Assembly (NCBI RefSeq): GCF_030409805.1
Contig: NZ_JAUFQP010000010.1
Span: forward strand, 873,001 to 937,000
Direction: 5' to 3'
Source: Algibacter miyuki
GTDB lineage: Bacteria; Bacteroidota; Bacteroidia; Flavobacteriales; Flavobacteriaceae
DNA length: 64,000 bases
Shown here: in pieces, positions 45,795 through 54,985 of the stretch
How positions within the stretch are numbered: the stretch's first letter is position 1
Layout: every line of letters begins with the position of its first letter
The notes under the pieces: model-generated
The model's input: only the letters and a program-made list of their open reading frames with translations
Databases searched by the model: none
Told to the model about the DNA's origin: nothing
Translations under genes and position numbers: made by a program

Positions 45795-45802
45795 TAGGTT
45801 CG
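45795..45802 (+). promoter_or_regulatory. -7 box (one mismatch) for DUF4270
   Basis: TAGGTTCG has one mismatch to TAnnTTTG, 18 bases before the DUF4270 start at 45820. Confidence 0.35.
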
Positions 45803-45819
45803 CAAAAATTCTGATTTCT

Positions 45820-47124
45820 ATGACTATTAAAACAGCGCTTCCGGCTTTACTATTTTTCCTCACGCTAGGAATAGTAATATCTTGTGCCGAGGAAGACCTT
45901 ACTCCTGTTGGAGAAGATTGGATTACCGTGGACACAAAAATCTACTTTATAGATTCCATGACCGTGCAATCGTCTACTTTTAAGTTCGATTCCATAGCCG
46001 TTTCTAATACGAGCAGATTGCTGGTTGGTGCTTATTCCGACCCTGTTTTCGGACAAGTAAAAGCCAAAAGCTTTATGCAATTTGCGTATCCTTTCCCAAG
46101 TATTAACGACGAGGCTGTTTACGATTCCATTGCCCTAATTTTAAAGTACGACAACTACTTTTATAATGATACGACGCAAACGCAAACCATTTCGGTTTAT
46201 AATTTGCTAGATGATGTAAAAACCGACGATGGCTTTTTTTACAACACCACCGATTTTGAAGCCGACACAACACCCATTGGTACCACAACATTTAAACCTT
46301 ATCCATCAAAAGAAGACTCATTACACGTTACTATTAACAATGTCTTCGGAACAGATTTATACGAAAAATTAAGAGATAACGAAATTACTAATAGTGATGA
46401 ATTCCTGAATGCTTACAAAGGCCTTATGATAGACCCTGACACAAACAACACCAGTGTTTTAGGTTTTGCGACCAGTAGTTATTTGCGCTTGTATTATTCT
46501 TTAGAAGATGAAGTTGAAAATGAGGAAAGTGAAACTATTGATTTTACGTTAAACACCACCAACAGTTTCCATAACATTACTACCGATTATTCCGGCACAA
46601 ACTTTAACACTCTTGATAGCCAGGAAACACAGCTTCTAAGCGCTGATGCTGATGAAGCTTCCTACGCACAATCAGGAGCAGGAATGGCCACTCGCATTGA
46701 TATTCCGTTTATGGAAACCATTAACGATATTCCTGGTAACGGCAGTATATTGGATGCCAATATAAAAATTTCGATAAAGCAAAATACCTCAACCGAAAAC
46801 TTATATACCAACGACGCCATAAATGTTTATTTAATTGATAGGAAAGGTGATTCTTATGGTGTACTTACCGATGCATCAGGCGAAACCGTATATGGACTTT
46901 TAGAATCTATAGACGAAGAATTTAAAACCCTGACTTACACTATTCCGGTGACAAATTTTTTAAATCTAAAATTAGATCAAACCTATGGAGACAATTTATA
47001 TCTGGGCATTTATGGTCAAGATTTCAACCAATCGGTAGATCGTTATATTTTTAATGGAGACCAAGCCGATAGCAGTAATTTAAAGCTGAAACTAGAATTA
47101 ACTTATGCAATTTATGAAGATTAA
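45820..47124 (+). CDS. DUF4270 family lipoprotein
   Basis: A 434-residue lipoprotein with lipobox VISC (Cys22) followed by AEEDLTPVG, an acidic start that fits surface export in Bacteroidota. DUF4270 fills the rest, a beta-rich domain (YDSIALILKYDNYFYNDT and later segments) of unknown function. Similar proteins accompany outer-membrane barrels in Flavobacteriaceae. It overlaps the next barrel gene by 11 bases, so these are translated together, and diverges from the kelch gene. It probably joins the barrel in one envelope complex; that is inference. Confidence 0.87.
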   Translation: MTIKTALPALLFFLTLGIVISCAEEDLTPVGEDWITVDTKIYFIDSMTVQSSTFKFDSIAVSNTSRLLVGAYSDPVFGQVKAKSFMQFAYPFPSINDEAVYDSIALILKYDNYFYNDTTQTQTISVYNLLDDVKTDDGFFYNTTDFEADTTPIGTTTFKPYPSKEDSLHVTINNVFGTDLYEKLRDNEITNSDEFLNAYKGLMIDPDTNNTSVLGFATSSYLRLYYSLEDEVENEESETIDFTLNTTNSFHNITTDYSGTNFNTLDSQETQLLSADADEASYAQSGAGMATRIDIPFMETINDIPGNGSILDANIKISIKQNTSTENLYTNDAINVYLIDRKGDSYGVLTDASGETVYGLLESIDEEFKTLTYTIPVTNFLNLKLDQTYGDNLYLGIYGQDFNQSVDRYIFNGDQADSSNLKLKLELTYAIYED

Positions 47125-48364
47125 ATCCCTAATATTTTATACCGTTTTACTGTTTATTTCTAGTAAATCTATAGCGCAATCCAATTCTTTATCGAGCTCG
47201 CCGTATTCCTTATATGGGCTAGGTGTATCAAACGACATTGGCACAGGAATAACAAATTCCTTAGGAAAATCAGGCATTGCTATGCCATCGACAACCTTTA
47301 TAAACAATTCCAATCCGGCTTCCTTTGGAGCCATGTATAAAAACTCTTTTTTATACGATTTTGGTTTTAAGGCAGAAACCAATACCATGGCGGAAGGTAG
47401 TGGTTCAAACTCGAATATAATCGCTAACTTTTCTAATATTGGTATTGCTTTTCCTATTAATGCGAGATCGGCTTTTTCGGCAACATTGGTTCCGTTAACC
47501 AGTGTGGGTTATACCATTTCGGGTATCGAAAGTTACATTGAAGGAAGTACCGATATTTTTAGCACTAGCATTGATGGCGAAGGCGGTATTAACGACTTAA
47601 AACTAAACTACGGTTATGGTTTAACCAAAAACTTCAGACTGGGTTTAACAGCCTCTGCGCTTTTCGGTAAAATTACAGAAACAGAAACCAATTACGTGCT
47701 CACAAACAGCATTAGCACTATTTTAATTGATGACGATAGCGCTTACTCCGGATTTAGATTAGGAGCTGGATTTCAATACGACATTACAGAAAAAATAGCG
47801 ATTGGGGGCGTTGTAAACTTACCAACCAGCCTTAGTGGCGATAAAATAAGTACCACAACCATTACAAGCGAAGCAACTATTGAAACCATAGAAAGTGATT
47901 CTAGTATTGATGATTTCAAACTACCTTTAGAACTAGGCTTTGGGTTGCAAACAAAATTAAACGACGCTTTTGTATTCAGTTTCGATTTCAAAAAAAGTTA
48001 TTGGAATGATACTAATCAATCCGACCAAATAGGAACTTTTGTAGATCAGGATTTCTTTGGGGCTGGATTGCAATTTAAAAGTACTAAAAATCAATTGAAA
48101 TTCTTTAACCGCTTACAATATCGAGCTGGTTTTAATTATGACAACGGAAACATTGAAATTGATGATACGCGAATTAGTAACTCAGCCTTAAACATTGGCT
48201 TGGGAATTCCGCTGAAAAGCGACCGTAGTTCTATGATTAACTTTAGTTATTCTTACGGTTCTAAAGGCACTATCTCTAACGGACTGATAAAAGAAAACTA
48301 TCATTTATTTTCTATAAATTTAAGTTTGGAAGGGCTGTGGTTTCAGAAACGAAAAATAAACTAA
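47114..48364 (+). CDS. FadL-like outer-membrane beta-barrel protein
   Basis: A 416-residue protein from the preferred start at 47114 (MKIKSLIFYTVLLFISSKSI, cut near AQS). It has alternating polar/hydrophobic strands, a Ser/Gly-rich early segment (SSSPYSLYGLGVSNDIGTG) and closing strands (ENYHLFSINLSLEGLWF), so an outer-membrane barrel is likely. It resembles FadL-type and related transport barrels but I see no certain signature. An earlier in-frame Met at 47105 adds 3 residues. It overlaps DUF4270 by 11 bases. A bidirectional terminator lies 67 bases downstream. Confidence 0.8.
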   Translation: MKIKSLIFYTVLLFISSKSIAQSNSLSSSPYSLYGLGVSNDIGTGITNSLGKSGIAMPSTTFINNSNPASFGAMYKNSFLYDFGFKAETNTMAEGSGSNSNIIANFSNIGIAFPINARSAFSATLVPLTSVGYTISGIESYIEGSTDIFSTSIDGEGGINDLKLNYGYGLTKNFRLGLTASALFGKITETETNYVLTNSISTILIDDDSAYSGFRLGAGFQYDITEKIAIGGVVNLPTSLSGDKISTTTITSEATIETIESDSSIDDFKLPLELGFGLQTKLNDAFVFSFDFKKSYWNDTNQSDQIGTFVDQDFFGAGLQFKSTKNQLKFFNRLQYRAGFNYDNGNIEIDDTRISNSALNIGLGIPLKSDRSSMINFSYSYGSKGTISNGLIKENYHLFSINLSLEGLWFQKRKIN

Positions 48365-48430
48365 ACCTTATTTGATATCCATTTTACTTAAACGAAATGG
48401 TTAGTAAATATGTATCAGTATAAAAACAAA

Positions 48431-48462
48431 AAAGAAGGTGCTTCCGCGGAAACACCTTCTTT
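48431..48462. terminator. bidirectional terminator
   Basis: Arms 48431-48440 (AAAGAAGGTG) and 48453-48462 (CACCTTCTTT) enclose the palindrome TTCCGCGGAA. T-runs on both strands fit termination of the barrel gene and the convergent DUF5686 gene. Confidence 0.8.
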
Positions 48463-48492
48463 TTTTATATCCATATTTATCGGTATAAAACT

Positions 48493-51006
48493 TTAGAAAT
48501 TAAACCCGAAACTCCCGGTAATTCCAAATTTTCTAGCGTTCGGATAATTTACTTCATTTAAATAATTTCCTCTAAAATTAAAGTCTAATCTAAATACTTT
48601 AAAAATATTACCAACACCAACACTATACTCGTAATAAGGTTTCGTTGAGGGTGCTACTAACGGAATACTATTCGGTAAACCCGTTGTATTTAAGGCTATA
48701 TTCTCATCTGATATTTCTCCCCAAACCCCACGGAAACTTACTATTTCCCTCCAATTCAATTTTCTTAAAAACGGAATCCTAGAAAATAAACGTCCGTTAA
48801 AATTATGCTCGAAATGCACCGAAGTATACGTATCGGAAACAAACTCGTAAAAATCAAGTTGAGAAAACGTATTATAAATAGAAAAATAAGATTGATTTCC
48901 CGGAATAACACTTAATAAACCTAACGGCACTTCGCCAAAGGTTTTACCAGCTTCAACTGTTGTGGTTAATCGACCAATACCACCGACTTGCCATGGCTGA
49001 ATGTACGAAAACTGGAGTTTTGTATAGTTAAAATCCCCATCAAATATCGCTTTATCGCCTCGAGTAATTTGAGCAAATAGTGTTGCAAAATTATCGTTAG
49101 CAACCGAACGTTCTACACCAAACCCTGTCATTTTTCGTTTTGGAAAATAAGAGACAGACAATGCCGATTCAAACTGTTGAATTTCCGACTGTATTCCTGT
49201 TGGTGTATTATAATCTAAACTAAAGGTTGGTGATGCCGATTCTAAAGTTCGGTAGTTTCCGTCTAACCTTACAATAACGTTACGCCAAGGTTCTGCTTCT
49301 ACAGCTAAACTAGATAAATTAATAGAAGTTAACTTATCATTCGTACTCGTTCCGACTACGGAAGACGATGCTAAACTTCGCCCTAAAACATCAGTACTTG
49401 TGGTTAAGCTTGCTCCGATTTGCTCAACATCTCGTCTATTTCCACCAGAAATAATTAATCGACTCTTTTTATCAACTAACCATTTTCCAGAAATGCCATA
49501 TTTCACTTTATCATCTTTAAAACCGTAAGCTGCATAACCTTCTAATCTCCAAATATCATTTTTACCAAAATAGGTTCTTCCTCCGGCACGTAAGCGTAAA
49601 CCTTCAACTTCATTAAAACCAAATGATGAGAAAATTGGACCATAATCTAACGGTAATGAGTTGAACTCAATATAACCAGAAGTTAAAATACTTCCTAAAT
49701 TATAAAGTCGTTTAAACTTTTTCACGGTTTTTAAGGTGTCTAGCATTTTATAAACGCCTTGTTCATCTTTATTTAAGGATTCCAATCGATTTTCTGCCCA
49801 AAAGGCATCATCCCGATCATAAACATCCTTATCATAATTATAAACCTCAACGTCGTAGAATTTCTTATCCTTTTCAACATCGAAAACATAATTATTATAC
49901 AATGTAGTACGCTTACCATACACACCACGTGCTTTTTCTTTTTTACTAAAAGAGAAATCACTCATCATATAATCGCGTTTTACTAAAAACACCGAGTCGT
50001 TAAGCACATCAAATTCTTGCTCAATATAAATATCTTTTACCCAGTTTATATTAGCACTTTTTGAAGCTTGCATGTTAATTTCTTTGATAGCATACGTACT
50101 ATCGGCTACCCAAAAATCACCTTTAAAGGTTAATTCATTTTTTCGACGCGGGTAATAAATAATGTTGTAACACCATTTATTATCAATAAAAGCACTGTCT
50201 GATAAAACATAATTATAAGTATTAATTCCTGTTTTAGAAATGGGACTCACAAAACTTTTATCGAAAAATTTAAGGTAATTATCATACACACTAAAATCGG
50301 TATACAAATCGTCCACAAAATCAATAATAATTTGATTATCGCTAAAACCAGAGTTTTTATTTCCTTTTAAATCTTCTTTTACCTTCTGAAATTCATTATC
50401 ACCATACACCGTAGAAACGGCCTCATTAATAAACATGGGTAAATAAGTTTTACCGGTTACATTGGACGTATCTACCTCATCGAACACGAACTCCATACCA
50501 CGAAACAGCTTGCTTTTTATAAGCGAACTATCAATGGTATTTAAATCGAATTCTACCTTTTCGTATTTATCGTATTTGTATTGTTTGAATTGTTTTAAAC
50601 CATTACTTCTTTTATTCTCCCATATTTTGCGAAGAATATCAATAGCCGGATTATCTTTTTTAGATTGCTTACCAGTAACAATAAGCACTTGGCCTAAAGT
50701 AGATGCTTCCTCTTTTAAAACGAAGTTTAATTCGTAATTCACCTTTTTTCCCAAAGGAATCGTTAAGGTTTCATAACCTAAGAAAGAGACCACTAAAGTA
50801 CTCCACGTTTCGCCAGACTCTAGATAAAATTTTCCGTTTTCATCTGTAATGGTACCTTGTGTAGAACCTTTAAACAAAACGTTTGCGAAGGATACAGGCT
50901 GCTTGTCCTCATCCAACACATAACCACTAACTTTGGTTTGGGCCACAGCCGAAACTATGCCTAAAAAGAAAAGGGCTATTATGATTTTTAATTTAAATTG
51001 GGGCAT
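48493..51006 (-). CDS. DUF5686 family outer-membrane protein with carboxypeptidase-like domain
   Basis: An 837-residue protein with signal peptide (MPQFKLKIIIALFFLGIVSA, cut near VAQ) and an N-terminal carboxypeptidase-like domain (about residues 23-110; SGYVLDEDKQPVSFANVLFKG). Next comes DUF5686 with a beta-barrel ending (FNFRGNYLNEVNY and the C-terminal GITGSFGFNF). The family has no known function; the last aromatic residue fits outer-membrane insertion. It lies downstream of pdhB on the same strand with a hairpin between, an arrangement I know from flavobacteria. Confidence 0.85.
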   Translation of the reverse strand: MPQFKLKIIIALFFLGIVSAVAQTKVSGYVLDEDKQPVSFANVLFKGSTQGTITDENGKFYLESGETWSTLVVSFLGYETLTIPLGKKVNYELNFVLKEEASTLGQVLIVTGKQSKKDNPAIDILRKIWENKRSNGLKQFKQYKYDKYEKVEFDLNTIDSSLIKSKLFRGMEFVFDEVDTSNVTGKTYLPMFINEAVSTVYGDNEFQKVKEDLKGNKNSGFSDNQIIIDFVDDLYTDFSVYDNYLKFFDKSFVSPISKTGINTYNYVLSDSAFIDNKWCYNIIYYPRRKNELTFKGDFWVADSTYAIKEINMQASKSANINWVKDIYIEQEFDVLNDSVFLVKRDYMMSDFSFSKKEKARGVYGKRTTLYNNYVFDVEKDKKFYDVEVYNYDKDVYDRDDAFWAENRLESLNKDEQGVYKMLDTLKTVKKFKRLYNLGSILTSGYIEFNSLPLDYGPIFSSFGFNEVEGLRLRAGGRTYFGKNDIWRLEGYAAYGFKDDKVKYGISGKWLVDKKSRLIISGGNRRDVEQIGASLTTSTDVLGRSLASSSVVGTSTNDKLTSINLSSLAVEAEPWRNVIVRLDGNYRTLESASPTFSLDYNTPTGIQSEIQQFESALSVSYFPKRKMTGFGVERSVANDNFATLFAQITRGDKAIFDGDFNYTKLQFSYIQPWQVGGIGRLTTTVEAGKTFGEVPLGLLSVIPGNQSYFSIYNTFSQLDFYEFVSDTYTSVHFEHNFNGRLFSRIPFLRKLNWREIVSFRGVWGEISDENIALNTTGLPNSIPLVAPSTKPYYEYSVGVGNIFKVFRLDFNFRGNYLNEVNYPNARKFGITGSFGFNF

Positions 51007-51089
51007 GAATTTATTTTTTATAGACTAAGGTTGTCGCTTTTTATAGGCATTCATTTCTAAGCAACAACTTTATTTTATAATACGAAAAA

Positions 51090-51117
51090 ACTTCATCAAC
51101 AATAATGTTAATGAAGT
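51090..51117 (-). terminator. hairpin downstream of pdhB
   Basis: ACTTCATCAAC (51090-51100) pairs with GTTAATGAAGT (51107-51117) apart from one mismatch. A T-run follows on the minus strand, so transcription of pdhB likely ends before DUF5686. Confidence 0.6.
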
Positions 51118-51141
51118 CTTTATAACGTAAAATATATTATT

Positions 51142-52119
51142 TTATTTGTACAATACCTTTTTTACAGCCTTGACAACCTCATCTTTATTAGGTAACCACT
51201 CTTCTAATAAAACTGGAGAATATGGCGCAGGTGTATCTGCAGTATTAATTTTTATTATAGGTGCATCTAAATAATCGAAAGCTTCACTTTGCACTAAATA
51301 AGTAATTTCAGTAGCAACATTTCCAAACGGCCATGCTTCTTCTAAAATAACTAAGCGGTTGGTTTTCTTAACCGACTCTACAATCGCTTTTCTATCTAAA
51401 GGACGTACGGTACGTAAATCTATAATTTCACAAGAAATACCTTCTTTCTCTAATTCGTCTGCTGCTTTGTAAGCTTCTTTAATGATTTTTCCGAAAGACA
51501 CGATAGTTACATCAGTACCTTCTCGTTTAATATCAGCAACACCAATAGGCACAATATATTCACCTTCTGGCACTTCACCTTTATCACCATACATTTGCTC
51601 ACTTTCCATAAAAATAACGGGATCGTCATCACGAATGGCTGCTTTTAAAAGTCCTTTTGCATCATATGGATTAGATGGTACAATTACTTTTAAACCTGGC
51701 GTGTTAGCAAACCAGTTTTCAAAAGCTTGTGAGTGTGTAGCTCCTAATTGTCCTGCCGATCCTGTTGGACCACGAAAAACTATTGGGCATTTAAATTGCC
51801 CACCAGACATTTGTCTAATTTTTGCTGCGTTATTTATAATTTGGTCAATTCCAACCAAAGAGAAGTTAAAAGTCATATACTCTACAATAGGGCGGTTACC
51901 CGTCATTGTAGAACCAATAGCGATACCTGCAAAACCAAGCTCTGCAATAGGTGTATCTATAACACGTTTTGCACCAAACTCGTCTAACATGCCTTTCGAT
52001 GCTTTATAAGCACCATTATATTCTGCTACTTCTTCGCCCATTAAGTAAATGCTCTCATCACGACGCATTTCTTCACTCATGGCTTCACAAATGGCTTCTC
52101 TAAATTGAATTGTCTTCAT
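51142..52119 (-). CDS. pdhB: pyruvate dehydrogenase E1 component, beta subunit
   Basis: A 325-residue protein of the transketolase beta type. It is the beta half of the thiamine-diphosphate E1, which decarboxylates pyruvate. Motifs include SIYLMGEEVAEYNGAYKASK at the N-terminus, the phosphate/loop segment RGPTGSAGQLGATHSQAFE (about 115-133) and MESEQMYGDKGEVP. Length is typical of E1 beta (about 325). The alpha subunit is not in the window. Branched-chain E1 beta subunits are close, but the flavobacterial gene is usually named pyruvate dehydrogenase. It diverges from etfBA. Confidence 0.9.
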   Translation of the reverse strand: MKTIQFREAICEAMSEEMRRDESIYLMGEEVAEYNGAYKASKGMLDEFGAKRVIDTPIAELGFAGIAIGSTMTGNRPIVEYMTFNFSLVGIDQIINNAAKIRQMSGGQFKCPIVFRGPTGSAGQLGATHSQAFENWFANTPGLKVIVPSNPYDAKGLLKAAIRDDDPVIFMESEQMYGDKGEVPEGEYIVPIGVADIKREGTDVTIVSFGKIIKEAYKAADELEKEGISCEIIDLRTVRPLDRKAIVESVKKTNRLVILEEAWPFGNVATEITYLVQSEAFDYLDAPIIKINTADTPAPYSPVLLEEWLPNKDEVVKAVKKVLYK

Positions 52120-52427
52120 TCTATCTATTTTAAATCAAGTTGCTAAATTAAAAATTTTCTACGAGAAAAATATTGTTTTTTATACTTTGATTATCCTAAA
52201 TTTAAAACTAGCACAAAACCAGCCTTAAATTTCAATAAACTACAAGCTTTTCGCTGTTAAATTAACTATTCTGAATGAGCTTGTAGCTGCTTTTCTTCAA
52301 AAAAACCTAAAATCGAGCCGTTTTTTCACAAATTCATTATAATTTACTATGCGTGCATAGTAATATTTGAAATAAAATAATTAACTTCGTAATCTCAAAA
52401 AACATTACTTACTAAATAGAACTTATT
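52120..52427. other. divergent intergenic region of pdhB and etfBA
   Basis: 308 bases with no gene. The right third contains the perfect palindrome at 52344-52363 and possible -7 boxes (TAACTTCG at 52382-52389, one mismatch). The left part is AT-rich with nothing further I can support. Confidence 0.6.
52344..52363. promoter_or_regulatory. perfect inverted repeat, likely operator for etfBA
   Basis: TTACTATGC (52344-52352) and GCATAGTAA (52355-52363) are exact reverse complements around GT. The 20 bases are 65 bases before the etfB ATG, at or near the promoter. The length and spacing fit a dimeric winged-helix (MarR-type) operator, and the ATGC..GCAT core resembles those I recall before fatty-acid degradation genes in flavobacteria; the regulator is not in the window. 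Confidence 0.55.
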
Positions 52428-53174
52428 ATGAAAATATTAGTGTGTATAAGTCACGTTCCAGACACCACCTCGAAAATTAATTTCACAGAAGACAATAGCA
52501 AATTTGACCCAAATGGCGTTCAGTTTGTAATAAATCCTTATGATGAATTTGGCCTAACCCGTGCCATGTGGTTTAAGGAAAAACAAGGTGCAACAGTAGA
52601 TGTTATTAATGTTGGTGGCCCAGAAACAGAACCTACATTACGTAAAGCGCTAGCTATTGGCGCAGATGCTGCTATACGTGTAAATACGGTAGCTACCGAT
52701 GCTTTTTCGGTAGCCAAACAACTTGCCCATATTATTAATGATGGTGGTTACGATTTAGTAATTGCCGGTCGTGAATCTATAGATTACAACGGTGGCATGG
52801 TACCAGGTATGATCGCTGGTTTAACCAACGCTAATTTTGTAAACAGCTGTATTGGTCTAGAAATTGAAGGCACAACAGCCACAGCGATAAGAGAAATTGA
52901 TGGTGGTAAAGAAACCGTATCTACAACATTACCTTTAGTTGTTGGCGGACAAAAAGGTTTAGTAGAAGAAAGTGATTTACGTATCCCAAACATGCGTGGT
53001 ATTATGATGGCTCGTAAAAAACCATTAACCATTGCAGAACCTATCGATGCTTCGGCAGAAACCACATCAGTTTCATTTGAAAAACCAGCTCCAAAAGGTG
53101 CGGTTACACTAGTGTCTCCAGACAATTTAGACGAATTAGTGAATTTACTTCACAACGAAGCTAAAGTGATTTAA
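52428..53174 (+). CDS. etfB: electron transfer flavoprotein, beta subunit
   Basis: A 248-residue subunit of the electron transfer flavoprotein, which accepts electrons from acyl-CoA dehydrogenases and passes them to the quinone pool. Signatures: MKILVCISHVPDTTSKINFT at the start and VDVINVGGPETEPTLRKALAIGAD (about residues 56-79); the GRESIDYNGGMVPG loop (about 123-136) is the AMP-binding region. Length is typical (about 250). The alpha subunit gene lies 100 bases downstream. Expression is probably controlled by the palindrome at 52344-52363. Confidence 0.95.
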   Translation: MKILVCISHVPDTTSKINFTEDNSKFDPNGVQFVINPYDEFGLTRAMWFKEKQGATVDVINVGGPETEPTLRKALAIGADAAIRVNTVATDAFSVAKQLAHIINDGGYDLVIAGRESIDYNGGMVPGMIAGLTNANFVNSCIGLEIEGTTATAIREIDGGKETVSTTLPLVVGGQKGLVEESDLRIPNMRGIMMARKKPLTIAEPIDASAETTSVSFEKPAPKGAVTLVSPDNLDELVNLLHNEAKVI

Positions 53175-53274
53175 ATAAAATGACTCTGGATGTATTTTCA
53201 GAATCTTTTCAAGTTTACAAAAAACATTAATGAAGTTTCCACGGTCGTGGGAATGAAAAAATAAAAAATATATT

Positions 53275-54234
53275 ATGTCAGTTTTAGTATATACAGAATC
53301 AGAACAAGGGCACTTTAAAAAAACAGCTTTAGAGGTGGCTTCTTACGCCAAAGCCGTTGCCAATCAATTAGGAACAACCGTAACCGCCGTTGCTATTAAC
53401 GCACCAGACAGCACTACTTTAGGTAACTATGGTGTCGACAAAGTGTTAAACGTAAATAATGCACAATTAGATAAATTTAACGCCAACGCTTATGCTAGTA
53501 TCATTAAACAAGCAGCAGAAAACGAAAGCGCCAAAGTCATTATAGTAAGTTCTAGTGCCGATAGCAAATATTTAGCTCCCCTTTTAGCCGTTGGTTTAAA
53601 TGCTGGATACGCTTCAAATGTTATTGCAGCGCCATCAAACACAAGCCCATTTACAGTAAAACGTCCTGCGTTTACAAACAAAGCATTCGAGAACATTCAA
53701 ATTAATACCGAAATTAAAATTGTTGGCGTGTCTAATAATTCTTTCGGTTTAGTTGAAGCTAGTGGTAACGCTTCCGCGGAAGATTTCTCGCCAAGCATTC
53801 CTGAATTTGCTGTAAAAGTAGAATCTGTAGATAAGGCCACAGATAAAGTAACTATCGCCGATGCTGAAATAGTAGTCTCTGGTGGTCGTGGATTAAAAGG
53901 ACCAGAAAACTGGGGCATGATTGAAGAATTAGCCGATGTTCTAGGTGCAGCCACAGCTTGTTCTAAACCAGTGTCCGATTTAGGATGGAGACCACATGGC
54001 GAACACGTTGGGCAAACTGGAAAACCTGTAGCATCTAACTTATATATTGCTATTGGTATCTCTGGAGCCATTCAGCATTTAGCAGGAATTAATGCATCAA
54101 AAGTAAAAGTAGTAATCAATACCGACCCCGAAGCTCCGTTTTTTAAAGCCGCAGATTACGGTGTCGTTGGCGATGCTTTTACGGTAGTTCCCGAACTCAT
54201 CGAAAAATTAAAAGCTTTTAAAGCCCAACAATAA
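53275..54234 (+). CDS. etfA: electron transfer flavoprotein, alpha subunit
   Basis: A 319-residue FAD-binding partner of etfB. The C-terminal FAD motif is seen as VVSGGRGLKGPENWGMIEEL (about residues 202-221), and the later segment PVSDLGWRPHGEHVGQTGK and YIAIGISGAIQHLAGI. Length is typical (about 310-325). The 100-base gap after etfB holds a small hairpin (TTCCACG at 53237-53243 with a bulged partner at 53246-53253). A long inverted repeat follows its stop at 54266-54328. Confidence 0.95.
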   Translation: MSVLVYTESEQGHFKKTALEVASYAKAVANQLGTTVTAVAINAPDSTTLGNYGVDKVLNVNNAQLDKFNANAYASIIKQAAENESAKVIIVSSSADSKYLAPLLAVGLNAGYASNVIAAPSNTSPFTVKRPAFTNKAFENIQINTEIKIVGVSNNSFGLVEASGNASAEDFSPSIPEFAVKVESVDKATDKVTIADAEIVVSGGRGLKGPENWGMIEELADVLGAATACSKPVSDLGWRPHGEHVGQTGKPVASNLYIAIGISGAIQHLAGINASKVKVVINTDPEAPFFKAADYGVVGDAFTVVPELIEKLKAFKAQQ

Positions 54235-54265
54235 CATATATTTTTTTTAAATTGTAATATTGTTC

Positions 54266-54328
54266 AGAACTGATTAAATTAGAATTTCTCCATCTTGCAG
54301 TTGGTAAAGTCCTAATTTAAACAGTTCT
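54266..54328. repeat. long inverted repeat between etfA and the bifunctional nuclease
   Basis: The 17-base arms 54266-54282 and 54312-54328 (AGAACTG-A-TTAAATTAG against CTAATTTAA-A-CAGTTCT) pair with one mismatch. The loop is 29 bases. A T-rich stretch follows on the plus strand, so it may end etfBA, but it lies only 18 bases before the next start and could instead regulate it. Confidence 0.6.
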
Positions 54329-54345
54329 TTGCGTTTTTATTAATT

Positions 54346-54969
54346 ATGAGTTTAGTAAGATTAAACATAAAGGGAATTTCCTATAGTCAGACCCAGAATG
54401 GTGCCTATGCATTAATTTTGAATGAGGTCGATGGCGACCGCAAACTCCCTATCGTTATTGGTGCTTTTGAAGCCCAATCTATAGCCATTGCGTTGGAAAA
54501 GGAAATTAGTCCACCCCGACCATTAACTCACGATTTATTTAAAAACTTCGCAGACCGCTTCGATATTATCGTTAAACAAGTCATTATTCATAAACTTGTT
54601 GATGGCGTTTTTTACTCTAGTTTAATATGCGAACGCGATAAAATTGAAGAAATTATTGATGCCAGAACTAGTGATGCTATTGCTTTAGCACTCCGGTTTC
54701 AAGCTCCTATTTTCACCTTTAAAAACATTCTTGATAAAGCGGGTATTTACTTAAAAGTGAATCCTAAAAAAGAAGACGAAAACGACGATACTGAAGATAG
54801 CATTTTGATGGATGATTTGGTAGCGAACGAATTGGAAACTCAAGAACCTCGTGAAAGTTTTAAAGCTAAAACAACCGAAGAACTTCATAAATTACTAGAA
54901 GAAGCCGTTGCCGACGAAGATTACGAAAAGGCTGCACACATTCGTGACGAGATTTCGAAAAGAGATTAA
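54346..54969 (+). CDS. bifunctional nuclease family protein (DUF151) with UVR motif
   Basis: A 207-residue protein. Residues 1-130 are the DUF151/bifunctional nuclease domain (NEVDGDRKLPIVIGAFEAQS and DARTSDAIALALRF are hallmarks). The C-terminal part (about 165-205; DEDYEKAAHIRDEISKRD) is a UvrB/UvrC motif helix pair. The plant and bacterial members have nuclease activity on DNA and RNA, but what this one does in vivo is not known. It follows etfA after 112 bases that include a long inverted repeat, and is followed after 16 bases by the nucleoside transporter. Confidence 0.88.
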   Translation: MSLVRLNIKGISYSQTQNGAYALILNEVDGDRKLPIVIGAFEAQSIAIALEKEISPPRPLTHDLFKNFADRFDIIVKQVIIHKLVDGVFYSSLICERDKIEEIIDARTSDAIALALRFQAPIFTFKNILDKAGIYLKVNPKKEDENDDTEDSILMDDLVANELETQEPRESFKAKTTEELHKLLEEAVADEDYEKAAHIRDEISKRD

Positions 54970-54985
54970 CACCTAAGTCCATTAT

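Noticed and set aside
53697..54071. 124-codon antisense frame in etfA
   Set aside because: It mirrors a conserved enzyme gene and reflects codon composition, not a gene.
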